Of a stretch of 64,000 nucleotides of DNA, positions 1 through 11,437 are shown piece after piece. The stretch covers positions 9,513,656 through 9,577,655 of the forward strand of contig NC_041011.1 in NCBI RefSeq assembly GCF_004193775.1, given 5' to 3'. The stretch is from Glycine soja. Taxonomy: Eukaryota > Streptophyta > Magnoliopsida > Fabales > Fabaceae. The first letter of the stretch is position 1; each line of letters opens with the position of its first letter. The notes below the pieces were generated by a model. That model did no database searches and was not told the origin of the DNA. It worked only from the letters and a program-made list of their open reading frames with translations. Made by a program: the position numbers and the translations under genes.

Positions 1-1
1 T

Positions 2-1424
2 TAAAAGATCTATTGCTGTAAAATGGGTTTTTAAAGTGAAGAGAAATCCTGCTGGTGAAGTAGTTAAACACAAAGCCTGATTGGTGGCAAAAGGATTCCT
101 ACAGAAAGAAGGTGTAGACCATGGTGAGATCTTTGCCCCTGTGGCAAGGATAGAAACAGTGAGACTTGTAGTTGCAATAGCAAGCATGAAAGGCTGGTCA
201 ATGTATCAACTTGATGTAAAATCCACATTTCTGAATGGTCTTCTTGAAGAAGAAGTGTTTGTCAAACAACCACCTGGATTTGAAGTTGTTGGACATGAAG
301 GAAAGGTATACAAACTGAAGAAAGCATTATATGGCCTGAAGCAAGCTCCAAGAGCTTGGAACAAGAAGATTGACAGTGTCCTAATTCAGATTGGCTTTAG
401 CAAGTGCATATTTGAACATGGAGTATATGTAAAAGGAGAATATGAGTCAGACTTAGTAATATTGTGCCTCTATGTTGACGATTTACTCATCACAGGAAAC
501 AACTAGATAGAGATTGACAAGATTAAGCAGCTGCTGAAGAATCAATTTGAAATGACTGACTTAGGATCTCTCTCATACTTCCTTGGAATTGAGTTCAAGG
601 AAACTGAAGCTAGAATTGTGATGCATCAAAGCAAATATGCTACAGACCTGTTGAAGAAGTTTCGAATGACTAACTGTAATGCAGTAGCCACCCCAGCTGA
701 AACAGGATTGGCATTGAGTTTGAGAGATGAAGGAGAACCAGTTGATGAAACTCAGTATAGACAGATTATGGGTTCATTAAGGTACTTGTGCAATACAAGA
801 CCTGATTTGGCATTCAGTGTTGGACTGATCAGTAGGTTTATGCAAGCTCCAAAAACTCCTCACACGATGGCAGCAAAGAGAATTCTAAGGTATATTAGAG
901 GTACAATTAACTATGGTATTCTACTGCCAAATACCATCACGAATTCAAACATGGAATTGGTTGGCTATACTGACTCAGAATGGAGAAGAGATAATGATGA
1001 TAGAAAGAGCACTGCTGGATATATTTTCCTACTTGGAGATGCACTGGTGTCATGGAGTTCAAAGAAGCAAGATCCGGTTGCCTTATCAACTTGTGAAGCT
1101 GAATACATAGCAGCATCAATGTGCTCGTGTCAAGGCTTATGGCTAAGAAAATTGTTGAAAGAAATGAAGATCCAGAAGACTGAAGCTATAAACATACTGG
1201 TGGACAACAAATCTGCAATCAGCCTTGCTAAAAATCCGATTGATCATGGTGGAAGCAAACACATAGAAACAAGGTACCATTTTATTCGGGACAAGGTGAG
1301 CAAAGGGAAGGTAAAATTGCTATATTGCAAGTCGAAAGATAATCTTGCAGACTTACTGACCAAACCTTTGAAGAAGAACAGATTTGAAGACTTGAGAAAC
1401 AAGATGATGATCATGATTGAATAA
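2..1424 (+). pseudogene. Ty1/copia pol remnant: reverse transcriptase and RNase H
   Basis: One reading frame covers the window start to the TAA at 1424, broken by TGA at 78-80 and TAG at 504-506. The reverse transcriptase part shows QLDVKSTFLNG, YGLKQAPRAW and the catalytic LYVDDLL motif just before the second stop. The RNase H part shows YTDSEW, KSTAGY, SWSSKKQ, STCEAEYIA and KHIETRYHFIRD. The RT-then-RNase H order and these motifs are characteristic of copia elements. The polypeptide would copy element RNA into DNA in cytoplasmic particles, but the two stops mean this copy cannot make it. The gag, protease, integrase and 5' LTR lie outside the window or are lost. It runs directly into a polypurine tract and 3' LTR. 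Confidence 0.95.
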
Positions 1425-1444
1425 GAGTCAGAATTATGGGGGAG

Positions 1445-1737
1445 TGTTAGAAATGATAGTAATTCTGAATTTGTTTGTTAAGCCTTTCTAATATAGGAAG
1501 TTAGTTGGTTAGTTAATAATGATGTAATCAAGTTGTTAGTACCAAAATGCAAAATACAATTCAGTCTTTGTCCCTCTTATATAAATACTATTTCATTGTT
1601 CTTTCAATAATACTTTTTCATATTCTTTCATTCTCCTTATTCTGTTAGTTTGCTTCTCTTTGAACCTCTCTCACTTTTATCCTTTCTCAAGTTACCTCTT
1701 TGATTATGTGTGTGAGCAAGAACAGCAAGTTCTAACA
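1445..1737 (+). repeat. 3' LTR of the copia element
   Basis: This 293-bp LTR begins TGTTAGAA and ends TTCTAACA, a perfect 8-bp inverted terminal pair. It is preceded by the purine-rich tract ATTATGGGGGAG (1433-1444), the expected plus-strand primer just upstream of a 3' LTR. A TATAAATA box lies near 1579-1586, the likely element promoter or terminator region. The partner 5' LTR is outside the window, so the target duplication cannot be checked. Confidence 0.92.
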
Positions 1738-2436
1738 AAACATCCGAAGACCAAGTACATGATCAATGTGAAACTTGTCCTAAGGTTTGACACATTCATC
1801 ACCATCTAAATATTTGAAAATAATAGTAATCATACCAAAATTAATCTTCACTTTAAATTAAAACTCTTTAAGAACCTCAGATTTAAGGTTAAAAACTGCT
1901 AGTTACAAACAAAATCTGCATAGTAATCATGGCTCATGAGTAATATTCCACAATTACCTCTTTGATCCCCCTCCTCCTCCTCACCCTTGCACTGAATATC
2001 TTGTTCAAATCTATCCAAAGCATGTAATTCATGGCACAATTCCTGCAGCCACTAAATGGTTAAATGTACCGACAGGTTTCTACAGAGCTAAGGTAGATGA
2101 ACTCAGAAATTCCCCATTATATCTTTTTGCATAAATTACGATACATATAAAAGGTATTAAGTAGGAGACAGAGAAAGTAATGGAAAGAAAGAAAACTCTA
2201 TACAATTGATATTGATATGTAATACAACATAAGGTAAAGTAGATCAAAATCCTTTTAAAAAAATTTGTCTATAATACATTTTCGGGAAAATTACAAAACA
2301 AAATCATCGGAAAAGTATTTCTTATTTAGGGACAATCACTCTCTCAAGTCTCAACTTATTAACAATATTGAAATGTATTACAATTTTTGGTAAAGTATAT
2401 CAAAATCCTTCAAAAAAAATTCCCTATAAGACATTT
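1738..2436. other. AT-rich spacer with a short direct repeat
   Basis: No gene is recognised here. A ~50-bp diverged direct repeat (taaagta.atcaaaatcctt... cattt.c.gga) occurs at about 2233-2285 and again at about 2391-2442, spaced ~158 bp. Confidence 0.5.
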
Positions 2437-2469
2437 CTAGGAACACAAATACTCCACGTTACACATTGG

Positions 2470-3000
2470 TTTTAGAAGAATCTCTAACCCATGATTATGA
2501 GTGATATCCACCATCACCAACTTGGGAATACTCTGAAACTTTACAATATCATCATCCTGAAACTTAACAATATTCAACTTGGGATAAATAAACACAGCAC
2601 AAATCCCAATTGGCAAAAATAGAATCGAAATGTAGCGTTTTGAGCACGGGCAAGTGAATGGACCCAATGGTGGCCGGTGTACCTGGATGACGAGTGTTGT
2701 GCAGTTGAAGACATTGCTCAAAAATTTGAACGCCCAGGGAATCAAGCGATGGAGGTGCTCGAGGCTGCTGAACGACGACGTTTAGCCATGTCTCTGTGTC
2801 AGAGTAAAAGAGATCGTTACGGTCTCAGAACTTCCTGGAGTTGAAGCGGAAGCGCGTGAGGGGATGGTGCGGGATGAGTGAGCGAATGGCGGTGTCGACG
2901 AACGTAAAGAAGAAGGACAAGTAAGCTCCACCATGCAACCACACAGGTGCGCAATCTCCTCCATCATGGCATCAATCTGGTGTCAGAGGCACTTCTCCTC
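2470..3000 (-). pseudogene. F-box/LRR (FBD-type) gene fragment
   Basis: Read on the minus strand, the region gives FVDTAIRSLIPHHPLTRFRF, a stop (TGA near 2822), then SDTETWLNVVVQQ. After a frameshift it gives SLEHLHRLIPWAFKFLSNVF followed by NCTTLVIQVHR. The series FVD..., W(I/L)N..V.., LEHL.L..P and F.CTTLV is the usual layout downstream of the F-box in plant F-box/FBD/LRR proteins, which select substrates for SCF ubiquitin ligases. No clear F-box is visible upstream, and at least one stop plus one frameshift break the frame, so this is a decayed fragment. It lies directly inside a CACTA-type terminus ending at 3471, so it may be captured cargo. Confidence 0.65.
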
Positions 3001-3344
3001 CACCAACCACGTGTTCCGGTGCAAGGTGAAGAACGAGGGGTGTGCGGTGGAAGCGATTGAAGAAGAAGGCAATGACGGCGATGAACGAGGTTAGGGTTTG
3101 GAGTAGAGGGGGATGAAATGCGAGGTTGTTTTGGGACGAGGCTCTGATGGAATGTAACCTAAACGAGAGGAGGAAGACAGAAAGGCAGGTGGTGCTGTGG
3201 AAGGAGAAAGTCCCGTGGAACGGTGGAAGAAACGAGAAGATAAGGCTGAGTGTGACAAACAAGAAGATAAGGCCCATTTCGCGAGAATGACACAAATTTC
3301 AAAGATGGTTTTAAGAAAACCCATCTTTGAACAATCATTTTTAA

Positions 3345-3471
3345 TACGGTTTTGTAAGACCGCTGTTGTATGTATTCTTTATTTATAAAAATACCACTAT
3401 TTTATATATTAAGCCGGTTTTCGGGAACCGTTTTAAAAAACGCGTCGTAAAAAGATAGTTTTTTAGTAGTG
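3345..3471 (-). mobile_element. Orphan CACTA-type terminus
   Basis: The sequence ends TAGTTTTTTAGTAGTG, which reads CACTACTAAAAAACTA on the other strand: a CACTA transposon tip. Just inside are short inverted motifs typical of subterminal regions, such as ccggttttcgggaaccgttt at about 3414-3433. The three bases beyond are ATT. I found no partner CACTAC terminus preceded by ATT to the left within the window, so the element is truncated or starts before position 1. Confidence 0.6.
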
Positions 3472-4214
3472 ATTGTAGCAATTTCAATCACTTATCCCAG
3501 CTAAAATTAAAAGAAAACGTTGGCTGCATTGGAATCAACTCTATATCCATTGGAAGTTCAATTAGTTAAATCAAGTATACAAGCATAAATATTATTTTAG
3601 ATATATGATCCAATTAGAAAAGATTTCAATTTATCCATTAACAGTTCATTTAGTTAAATAAACTTTATATCCATTGACAGTTCAATTAGTTAAATCAAGT
3701 AGACATGCACACATTATTTTAGATAGATGATCCAATTACAAAATATTTCAATTTATGCATGATATGTATCTAGGCAAATGAAAATGATCCAAGCATTCTA
3801 ACACCTTCAGTTTAAGGTATTGAAGATTTTAATATGACCAAACAGTATAACTAGAGGAAACATTTGGGAGAAAGATCGAGTGGGCATCATAAACTCTAGT
3901 TTATATAGTACAATAAATTCTACCGGAAAAAAAAACATCGTGAGTCATGAATACATATATAACCTAAAATGACTCTTTAATGCTAAAACCTATAAACAGT
4001 GATATAGACTTGATAGATGATACATGTCATGAAAGAGATCAACTGTATGAATTGAAAGAGTATAAAATAGAAAGATAGGGAGAGAAATAGTGAAATACAG
4101 ACATAGAAATAGAATGAGCCTTTAAAAAACCACAACAGGAGAAATTCAAAAGAAACAAGAGAACAAGTCTGGCTTACAAAAGATGTGGAGGAATAATCTG
4201 TGGCTATAAAGTCC
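3472..4214. other. AT-rich spacer, no gene seen
   Basis: No convincing coding or RNA feature. The phrase tccattgacagttcaattagttaaat recurs in diverged form around 3547, 3636 and 3671, a weak short tandem duplication. Confidence 0.4.
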
Positions 4215-4385
4215 AGCAAAAAACTCAACACAACACTAGTGAATGAGGCTCCCACCTAATGGATTATGGGGAGGGTATATTTCACAACCTTACCCTTAAA
4301 ATTAGGGAGGCTGTTTCTAGGAATTGAACTGATGACCATCCGACAACCTCACCCTTACGCCAACTTAATTTCCCTCTTAAAGGAG
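4215..4385 (-). mobile_element. tRNA-derived SINE
   Basis: On the minus strand there is an A-box-like TGGCGTAAGGGTGAGG, then a B-box-like CAGTTCAATTCCTAG about 30 bp on. These are followed by gaaacagcctccct, ggtaaggttgtg and accctcccc, the body seen in many dicot SINEs. The two boxes are internal RNA polymerase III promoter elements inherited from a tRNA. It is not a functional tRNA gene: no cloverleaf was recognised. Exact ends are uncertain. Confidence 0.6.
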
Positions 4386-4954
4386 CACAACACCATAGCA
4401 CTTATATTATCAATTTTGTTCCCAAAACATTTACATCAAGTAGAGAAAAAGACTTCCAGGTTTTGCATACATAGCAGCAATCTCCAAACAATAAATTTAG
4501 ATCATCTCTAATTAAGAATAGTTTGAAAAAATTAGAGCAAATATTAAAGTGTGAGAGGATAAAAGTCATAAGAATTAGAATTGTCCTTTGATTTTCACCA
4601 ATGTCTTTCACCCAAATTTTAGAGAGAAAGAATAGCATTGTCAAAACACTGAAAAGAATAAAGGGAAGGAATTAAATTTTTTTTTAGCAAATTAAGATAG
4701 AAATTAGAGTCCATTTGTTTAGCAAAAACATGACTTGGTAAAACACATCTTCCACATTTTTCTTGTTTGGTATGCAAATCAGCAACATGTACGTACAAGA
4801 TGTTTGGTGCAATAATTCCCAAAAAAGATATTCATAATTAATGGAAAGTTGGATTCCAAAGCTCTATACGCAGTACAATCTTCTCTATGTAGTATTGTCT
4901 TATCAAATGAGTGAGATAAGCTAAAACCTATGAACTTTTTAATGCATCTACAAG

Positions 4955-4957
4955 TAA
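4955..4957. repeat. Left TAA target-site duplication of the CACTA element
   Basis: TAA immediately precedes CACTACTAAAAAAAG at 4958. The same TAA follows the other terminus at 37046-37048. Confidence 0.75.
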
Positions 4958-5170
4958 CACTACTAAAAAAAGTACTTTTTACGACTGTTGATCTACATCG
5001 GTTAATGTAGACTTGATGTAAAAGCTGGGGCGGTGGCATTTTTGTAATTATTGGAAAAAAATTTGCATTTTACGACATACTTTCTAAGGCGGTTATTAAA
5101 AACCACCTTAGAATGTTATATGCAAAAATATTTACAACGGGTTTAAGTTGAAGCCCGTCGTAATTGGGGG
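4958..5170 (+). repeat. Left TIR and subterminal inverted motifs of the CACTA element
   Basis: After the TIR come ctacatcggttaatgtag (~4993), the palindrome TCTAAGGCGGTTATT...CCACCTTAGA (~5083-5112) and ACGGGTTTAAGTTGAAGCCCGT (~5137-5158). Such motifs are the expected TNPA-type binding region. Only the first resembles the repeat that dominates the right end, so the two ends are asymmetric. Confidence 0.7.
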
Positions 5171-5585
5171 AAAAAAATTAATTAAGCACGTGTTCGAAGT
5201 ACTTAGCTCCCACAGGTTTAAGTTCGAAGTACTCAGCTCCTGGAGGTCGTACCTTGTGCTTGCTTCTCTTTCGTTGCAAATCGAACCCCAGCCCTTCTTT
5301 CATTGCAAATCGAACCCTGTGCTTACTTCTCTTTTATTCTTCTTTCGCTTCGTTTTATCTGCCGTTTTCGTAGCTCGACTTCAGTAGCACCAGAACCCTA
5401 GCCCCTCTTTCGTTGCAAATTGAACCCTAACCCCTCTTTCATTTGAGAATTTCTTTTAGTTAAGTGTGTTAATTATGATTAATTTTATACAGGAACGCAA
5501 TTTAAACGGCTTCAATAGTGCTTTACTTAAGTATACATATGTAATTTCTTTGCTTTACTTAATTATGCATTCTTTGGTCTTGTAG

Positions 5586-6566
5586 AAATATGCAGCAAAT
5601 TTGTTGGAAGGATTTTCTCAGACCCAGATTAGCACATTAGCCGTCAAGGATAATCTTCTTGTTGCTGGTGGCTTCCAAGGAGAGCTTACTTGTAAGGTGA
5701 GTCTACGTGATTTGTTCCTCATTGTATACATGTTCTTTAGGCTTCTGATACTTCATTGAATGATAAGTAACTTCTTTAGGCTACAGATACATCTCTCTCT
5801 TGGGGGCAGGGGATTGCTATTGTAGTTACTTCACTTGCCAATATGATTATTTAAAATGAGGAAATAATGTCTGGTATGCCACTTTTTATTTTTCCATGCT
5901 TGTTCCCTGGGATGTGGGTTGCTGTGAACAAATTCTCCCATGGCAAATGTAGGGCAGGTGGTTAGAGAGGGCTACACATTCATTAAAAGAATTGCAGGTT
6001 ATCAGTATGGAATCAGTGATCTGGAGGGTTTGGTTGATATGTGGTCCTTTGCATTAAGTTACTAAAACTTTGAGTCTAAACTCACTCTTGTGAAAACCTT
6101 ATCTTTTATATTATCCTTATGATCCTTGTATGTACTAAAGAGGAACACATTTTTCTTTATAGATTTTCATTTCTGGCTGATTCCCTGTTAAATATTGTTG
6201 AACTTTTGACTTTGAAGAGTAATATCTAGAGGTAAGATTGAATCTTGGGAAACAAAAGGCATGTTTGACCAGTTTGGTTAAAAATACCACCTTGTTTACA
6301 CTTTAATAAATGGGTACCTCTGCTTGTGAGGAGCTTGGTCTCCCTTATTTCTACTTTTCCTATTTCTGTCACAATCACTTCTCAATCAAGCTCCACTTAA
6401 TAGCCTAAGATTAACTTGTAGTTAATCACACTTGCTTTTGGGGGTGAAACCTTCCTTAATTCACAGGGCTTGCCTTAATAGATATTCATGATTCTATAAT
6501 CTCGGTGTTTTTTCCTCTCTTTCTCCTCTTGTGGCTTGCTTTTGTCTGGTTTGGCAATATATACTT

Positions 6567-6625
<59 letters not shown>

Positions 6626-7027
6626 ATTAATTTATTCATTTTATTGGATATGTAGTAGGAATTATTGATGCTACACAAGCCTGCTACTTCTCTTTGTTTC
6701 TCTAGTTTGTCCTATTAGGATTATGTTGAATGCAGCTTATAATGTCTATATTGAATGCAGCGTTTGAATAAGAAAGGAGTAAGCATTTGTACACGAACCA
6801 CACATGATGATAATGGTATAACAAATGCAATTGAAATATATGACACCTTAAGGTATTTTTCGTACCAAGTTTATTTGTCTTAGTTTGGAACATGAACATT
6901 GCTTGACATGGAAACTTTTGCAGTGGTGCAACTCATATTATTGCTTCTAATAATGATTGTGTTGTGAGAGAATGACACAGAAAGGTTTCAGCTTTTGAAT
7001 AACTTCCAGTTCTCTTGGCCGGTGAAT
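5586..7027 (+). pseudogene. Captured WD40-repeat protein fragment
   Basis: Three exons with GT-AG junctions are visible. Exon 5586-5696 reads ...QISTLAVKDNLLVAGGFQGE..., 6761-6852 reads ...CTRTTHDDNGITNAIEIYD..., and 6924-7027 reads GATHIIASNNDCVVRE. This series matches the middle of a conserved plant WD-repeat family (proteins annotated like S. pombe C2A9.03), recalled rather than searched. In the last exon a one-base shift puts TGA after VVRE (~6973); the next frame resumes as DTERFQLLNNFQFSWPVN. The 5' and 3' thirds of the gene are absent. It lies just inside the left CACTA end, in the same orientation as the transposase. Retained introns indicate capture of genomic DNA, not cDNA. Confidence 0.72.
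6567..6618. repeat. (TG)n(TA)n microsatellite
   Basis: A run of TG dinucleotides passes directly into a long TA run within an intron of the WD40 fragment. Confidence 0.95.
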
Positions 7028-8757
7028 GTGAGCACTCTATATGCAATCTGACTGATGCAGTATATTTTTTATTTTCTTTTCCTTTTTTAGCTAATTATTC
7101 TCCCATTCGGGTTCATTTCAACTGTCCTCTCTTATACTGCTGTATTTTTCTTATTATTTTCCATAGTTGATTAGAAAAAAAATTGTATAAGGAGTAGAGA
7201 GAAAACAGATAAAAAAGATGCAGGATAAGAACTCATAGAACTGATAAAGAAAATCAAAACAGAGACACAAAAGTTGAAGTCCTATAACTATAAAACTAGT
7301 TAGTGTAGAAAAGGTGTCCAATCTCTTTGTATATATTATATGTTGATTCCATGAACTAATTCATGTGCTGAAGACCAACGGGAAGCCACACACACACTTC
7401 TATCTATAGCAAATTTAGAGGATATGATGCACCCTTATAGATTGAAGCATTCCTTTCCAGTCACATACACCACACCTCACAAACCACATAGGGCCAAATT
7501 GTTTTGATTTTCATTTTAATTCTTATTTCCAAACCCTTGAAAGTGGGCATGAAGAAACTGATCCAACCAACTAGGACAAATTCATCTCTAGCTGGAAAAA
7601 ATTGACCTTAGAAGAAGCTTTGAATTTCCAAATTGAATTAACTAGGGAAAGCTTTCCCTTGTAGGAAAATAAATGAGAAATTGAAGATTTGAATGAAAAT
7701 TTGAAAAATACCAGAAGAATCCAGGTTCCAAATTCCATATCTCCTGTGGATAAGATGGTTATAGTGAACTATTGAAATTCATTTGGCTAACCTTCCCTGC
7801 TCACCATTTATTTCTTTAGTTACATATCAGCACATTACATATCAATGGCAGGAGGAGGAGATGAACATTGATACTGCATTTTTAATTGTTCTTGCAGTTC
7901 ACTTTGTTCCTATACATCTCTATTTCATCATAGAGATAAATAATCTTTTGCTCAAGTCAAATATAGAGATACCAATCCATCCCTCCCCCCCATCAATCTT
8001 CAAAGAAAGAATGTTGAGACAGAAAATAAAAGTTATTTTTTATTTTGTAGACCAGGATACATAAATAAGCCAAAGTGATTCCAAGGCTCCTAGCCCCAAT
8101 GACTGAAACCTTACTAGTGCAATTGATAAAATTATTGACTTGACAGTACTTGTTGGAAAAAAAAAATTCCCATTCTGAACGACACCATCTTCTCTTTATT
8201 TTCCTGAATCTCCCAGATATTATGAAATCTGGAGCTACCTTCTAAAATGCTTGCTTCATTGAAATTATCAACAGAGAAAATTTGAGTCATTGACAATATT
8301 TAGTTTCAATAGGCTAAGCGCATTGTTGAGATATGAAGAACAAAGGTTTTATCTAGTTCCATATAAATAACCATAGAGGACTAGATTTTGTGCAGGGATT
8401 GATTTTAGGTACTAGATTCAATGCTTCACCAAATTTTCCATGATATAATTGACTGAAAGATGTAAGGTAATAATCTCAATTGCTAATTCCTTTCCCCCCT
8501 TAACAAAAAGCAATTAGCCTCATTTAGGTACAATTTCATAGTGCGATCAATTTCATAGGTCCATTAATATATTGACCATGTTTGTTGTATGAGAGGTCTC
8601 TTTTCATTATAAGTATAGTTATCCTTAATTTTTTTTCAAACTGCATTTGATACTATGGCTATATATGTCATTCTTCTATGCACAATTTCTCTGCTGAACT
8701 TTAAATGCAAATTTTGACCATATGCCATGTGTTACATTGTATGTCTAGGTGACCATA
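7028..8757. other. CACTA interior without recognised gene
   Basis: AT-rich sequence with short open frames, for example 7783-8064, that show no recognisable family. It contains one copy of a ~60-bp repeat at 8052-8113 (see the pair at 11918-11980). Confidence 0.4.
8052..8113 (-). repeat. ~60-bp direct repeat, copy 1
   Basis: This stretch (aagccaaagtgattccaagg, then ctcctagccccaatga) recurs nearly unchanged at 11918-11980. The two copies flank the solo LTR. On the minus strand both could encode KVSLIGARSLGITLA-like residues, so this may be a duplicated exon piece of an unrecognised gene. Confidence 0.75.
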
Positions 8758-11437
8758 TGTAACATCCCATTTTTCATAAACTAATTTAAAAAGAATTATT
8801 ATTTATAAATAAATAAAGTTTTAAAAAAATGATCATGTTTTTATAAAGAAATAAATAATGAAAAATAATGGTTTGAAGAAAAAAAAAAGATATTTGATTT
8901 ATTCATTTGATAAGGAATAAAATAGAGTTTCTTTTTATAAAATATTAAAAATAAATAAATAGACTAATAATAAGTTGTGTGTACCCTAGGTATAAATAGC
9001 GATGTTAGGTCAGTTTTAGACTGACGATGTATTTTTTTTCCCTCATTTTCGTTTTCTCTCTTCTCCTCTCCAAAACCCTTTCTTTTTCTCGCAGCCCACA
9101 AAACCTATCTCAGAAAAATGATGATCTCACACTCATTCACCGTTGGATTGTCGCAAAATTTGAGTACCAAGTTCGCAACACAATTTCGAGCATTCTCACC
9201 GTTGGGAATTGCAAAATCATGTCTGAGCTTAGAGGAAAACCCTTCACATTGTAGCCTTTTATTTTCCCACAGAAACCCAAAACTATCTCGGTAAAACTAC
9301 GATCCCGGTTTCGTTAACCGTTGGATTTTCATGAAATCTAGATATGTTGTTTGAAATTCAATTGTGCTTTCACCGTTGGGATTTGCGAGATAATATTCGT
9401 AGATGGAGAAAAAGGAATCGCATAAAGACAGTACAAGTGGAGGCTTCAATCTCTTATCCGTCTCTATGACGTTCGAGAATTCTATCGGAGCAGTCGGAGG
9501 AAAAACTGGAGGAATCTCAGGGAACCGCTAGAGATGCCACTATCATTGTCGGAAGACACGTGAGTCCGCTTTGAGGTAAGGGATGAGTTATTTACAATTA
9601 GGAATTAGTGAGAACATGTGTAGGGATCCTTAGAGATATCAATTGGAATGAGTTTTGGGGTGTTTTTGCAATTTTCATTTTATCCTTATAATTATTATAG
9701 TGAATTATATATGTTTGACAGACCAATTTTTATGAAATTGATATGCTATTGTGTTGAGCGTGAATCCTATAAATCGAGTACTTTTTCTAATTAATATGAA
9801 TTGATGAAATAAAGTAAGGAGAAGTTTAGAGAGAGATATTGATTTTGTATTTTCTCTTTTTCTTGTTGTTTAGGATTTTATATATAATTTAAAAAATTAA
9901 TATCATAATTGAAACTGACCAAAATGTTCATATAATTATTTAGAATTTGTGCATTGAAAGCTTACTTTGAAATTTGTGATTCAATATGTTGTATGCTAGT
10001 TTATAGATATAGAGGTAGTTATTTATATTAATAATTTATGTAAATAATATTGTAGAGTGTTATAGTATGATTCCAAAAATTATTAAGTGTTGGAGTTTGA
10101 GAATATTATGTTTAAATTTCATGAACATGTGTATGTTGTACCTTATGAATATTATTGGGAATGTTATGAGATGGTTGATGTGACATTATGAGATGTGAAA
10201 TTGTGAATGAGTTTTGGTTGTGAATAAGTGTGTGATTAACTTTTGATGCGACATTATTTGTGTTTTAAGCTGTGAATTGTACAATAACCCGACCAGTGTT
10301 ATCTTGAGAAAAGTGTAAATGCGTAGTGTTAAAGAGAAAGTGTAGGTTTCCTATTTAGGAACCAGTGTTAAAGAGAAAGTGTAGGTTCCTATTTAGGAAC
10401 CAGTGTTAAAGAGAAAGTGTAGGTTCCTATTTAGGAACCAGTGTTAAATTGTAGCGTAATATGTTGTACGTGCTTAAGACACGAGTGTGAGGTCGTGGGT
10501 ATTGTATAATTCACTAGCAGTGTCTGCGTGCTAAAATGATTTTAGGGGTTGGACCTGAATCAAGAGGGAGAGGCCCTGACGAACTCTTCGGAGTGTAGGC
10601 CTTGGGGGTCACCGGGTTTGAGTGCTCCTTTAAGCCTATGCTGATCCCATATGGTTGGAGCATTCTCGCAAAACATCGTGACCCTGACTGGTCTCCCTAT
10701 GATCTTACTTAGTGAGAGTGACCTGGCAAACCCATTGTGTGGTGTATCTTGTTATGTACTCCTAAGCGCCCTAAGGTGGTTTTTCACTGACATGGTACCA
10801 CATTGCATGTAGGCTTGAGTCTTAGCATAATTGTCTCATGCGCTTGCTAATTGTTTATTATGAAATTGAGGTGTTATTATGTCTTGATCAGAACGTGTGA
10901 TTCTTGTGTAATGTGATTAATGATTGAAAAGTGTGATTGATGGATGAAAAGTGAACTTTGAATGACAAAGTGGTGGAATTACGTGAATTACGTGTAAGTA
11001 AGTTTTATTTGGTTTATATGATATGTATATCTAGTTGTCTTGTTCTCTATTAGTTAGGAATGTGATAACTCACTCCCAGTTTGTTGTTTGTGTTTGGATC
11101 CTGTGATGATCTTGAACTTTGTGTTCGGAGGAGCAGATGACTAGGTGAACTACTTTAAGAAATATTGTGCTTAAGGACGTCGGGACACAACGCTCTGATA
11201 AGATGTGACATTGGGATATAAGTTTTTATGTTAATTTTATGACGTTAGTTTATTTTATTTCACCTCACTGATTTAACAAAATATTTTTGTAAATTTTGAC
11301 GGCCTTATTTTGAGCCGAATATGTTTTTAATGAGTTTTATTTGGTAATTGAAGTGAATGTGAACCTTTTACCCATGTGATTTTGTTTACCAATATATTTT
11401 ATTTATTGATATATATATCGGGGTAGAGGGTGTCACA
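8758..11437 (+). mobile_element. Solo LTR of a gypsy-type retrotransposon
   Basis: The sequence starts TGTAACATCCC and ends GGGTGTCACA, and is flanked on both sides by CCATA (8753-8757 and 11438-11442), a perfect 5-bp target duplication. At 2,680 bp it is long for an LTR, as in large plant gypsy families. A TATAAATA box at about 8991-8998 gives the plus orientation. There is no internal region, so the element has probably collapsed by recombination between its LTRs. It lies wholly inside the 32-kb CACTA, so it inserted after the left arm was assembled there. Its short open frames are not convincing genes. Confidence 0.88.
10326..10447 (+). repeat. Tandem repeat, ~37-bp unit, about three copies
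   Basis: The unit agtgttaaagagaaagtgta + ggttcctatttaggaacc is repeated three times, with a partial fourth copy. Each unit contains the palindrome GGTTCCTATTTAGGAACC. It lies inside the solo LTR. Confidence 0.95.

Noticed and set aside
8758..11437. Protein-coding gene starting MYFFSLIFVF at 9027
   Set aside because: It sits just after the TATA box of the solo LTR in its leader and ends quickly without a known domain.
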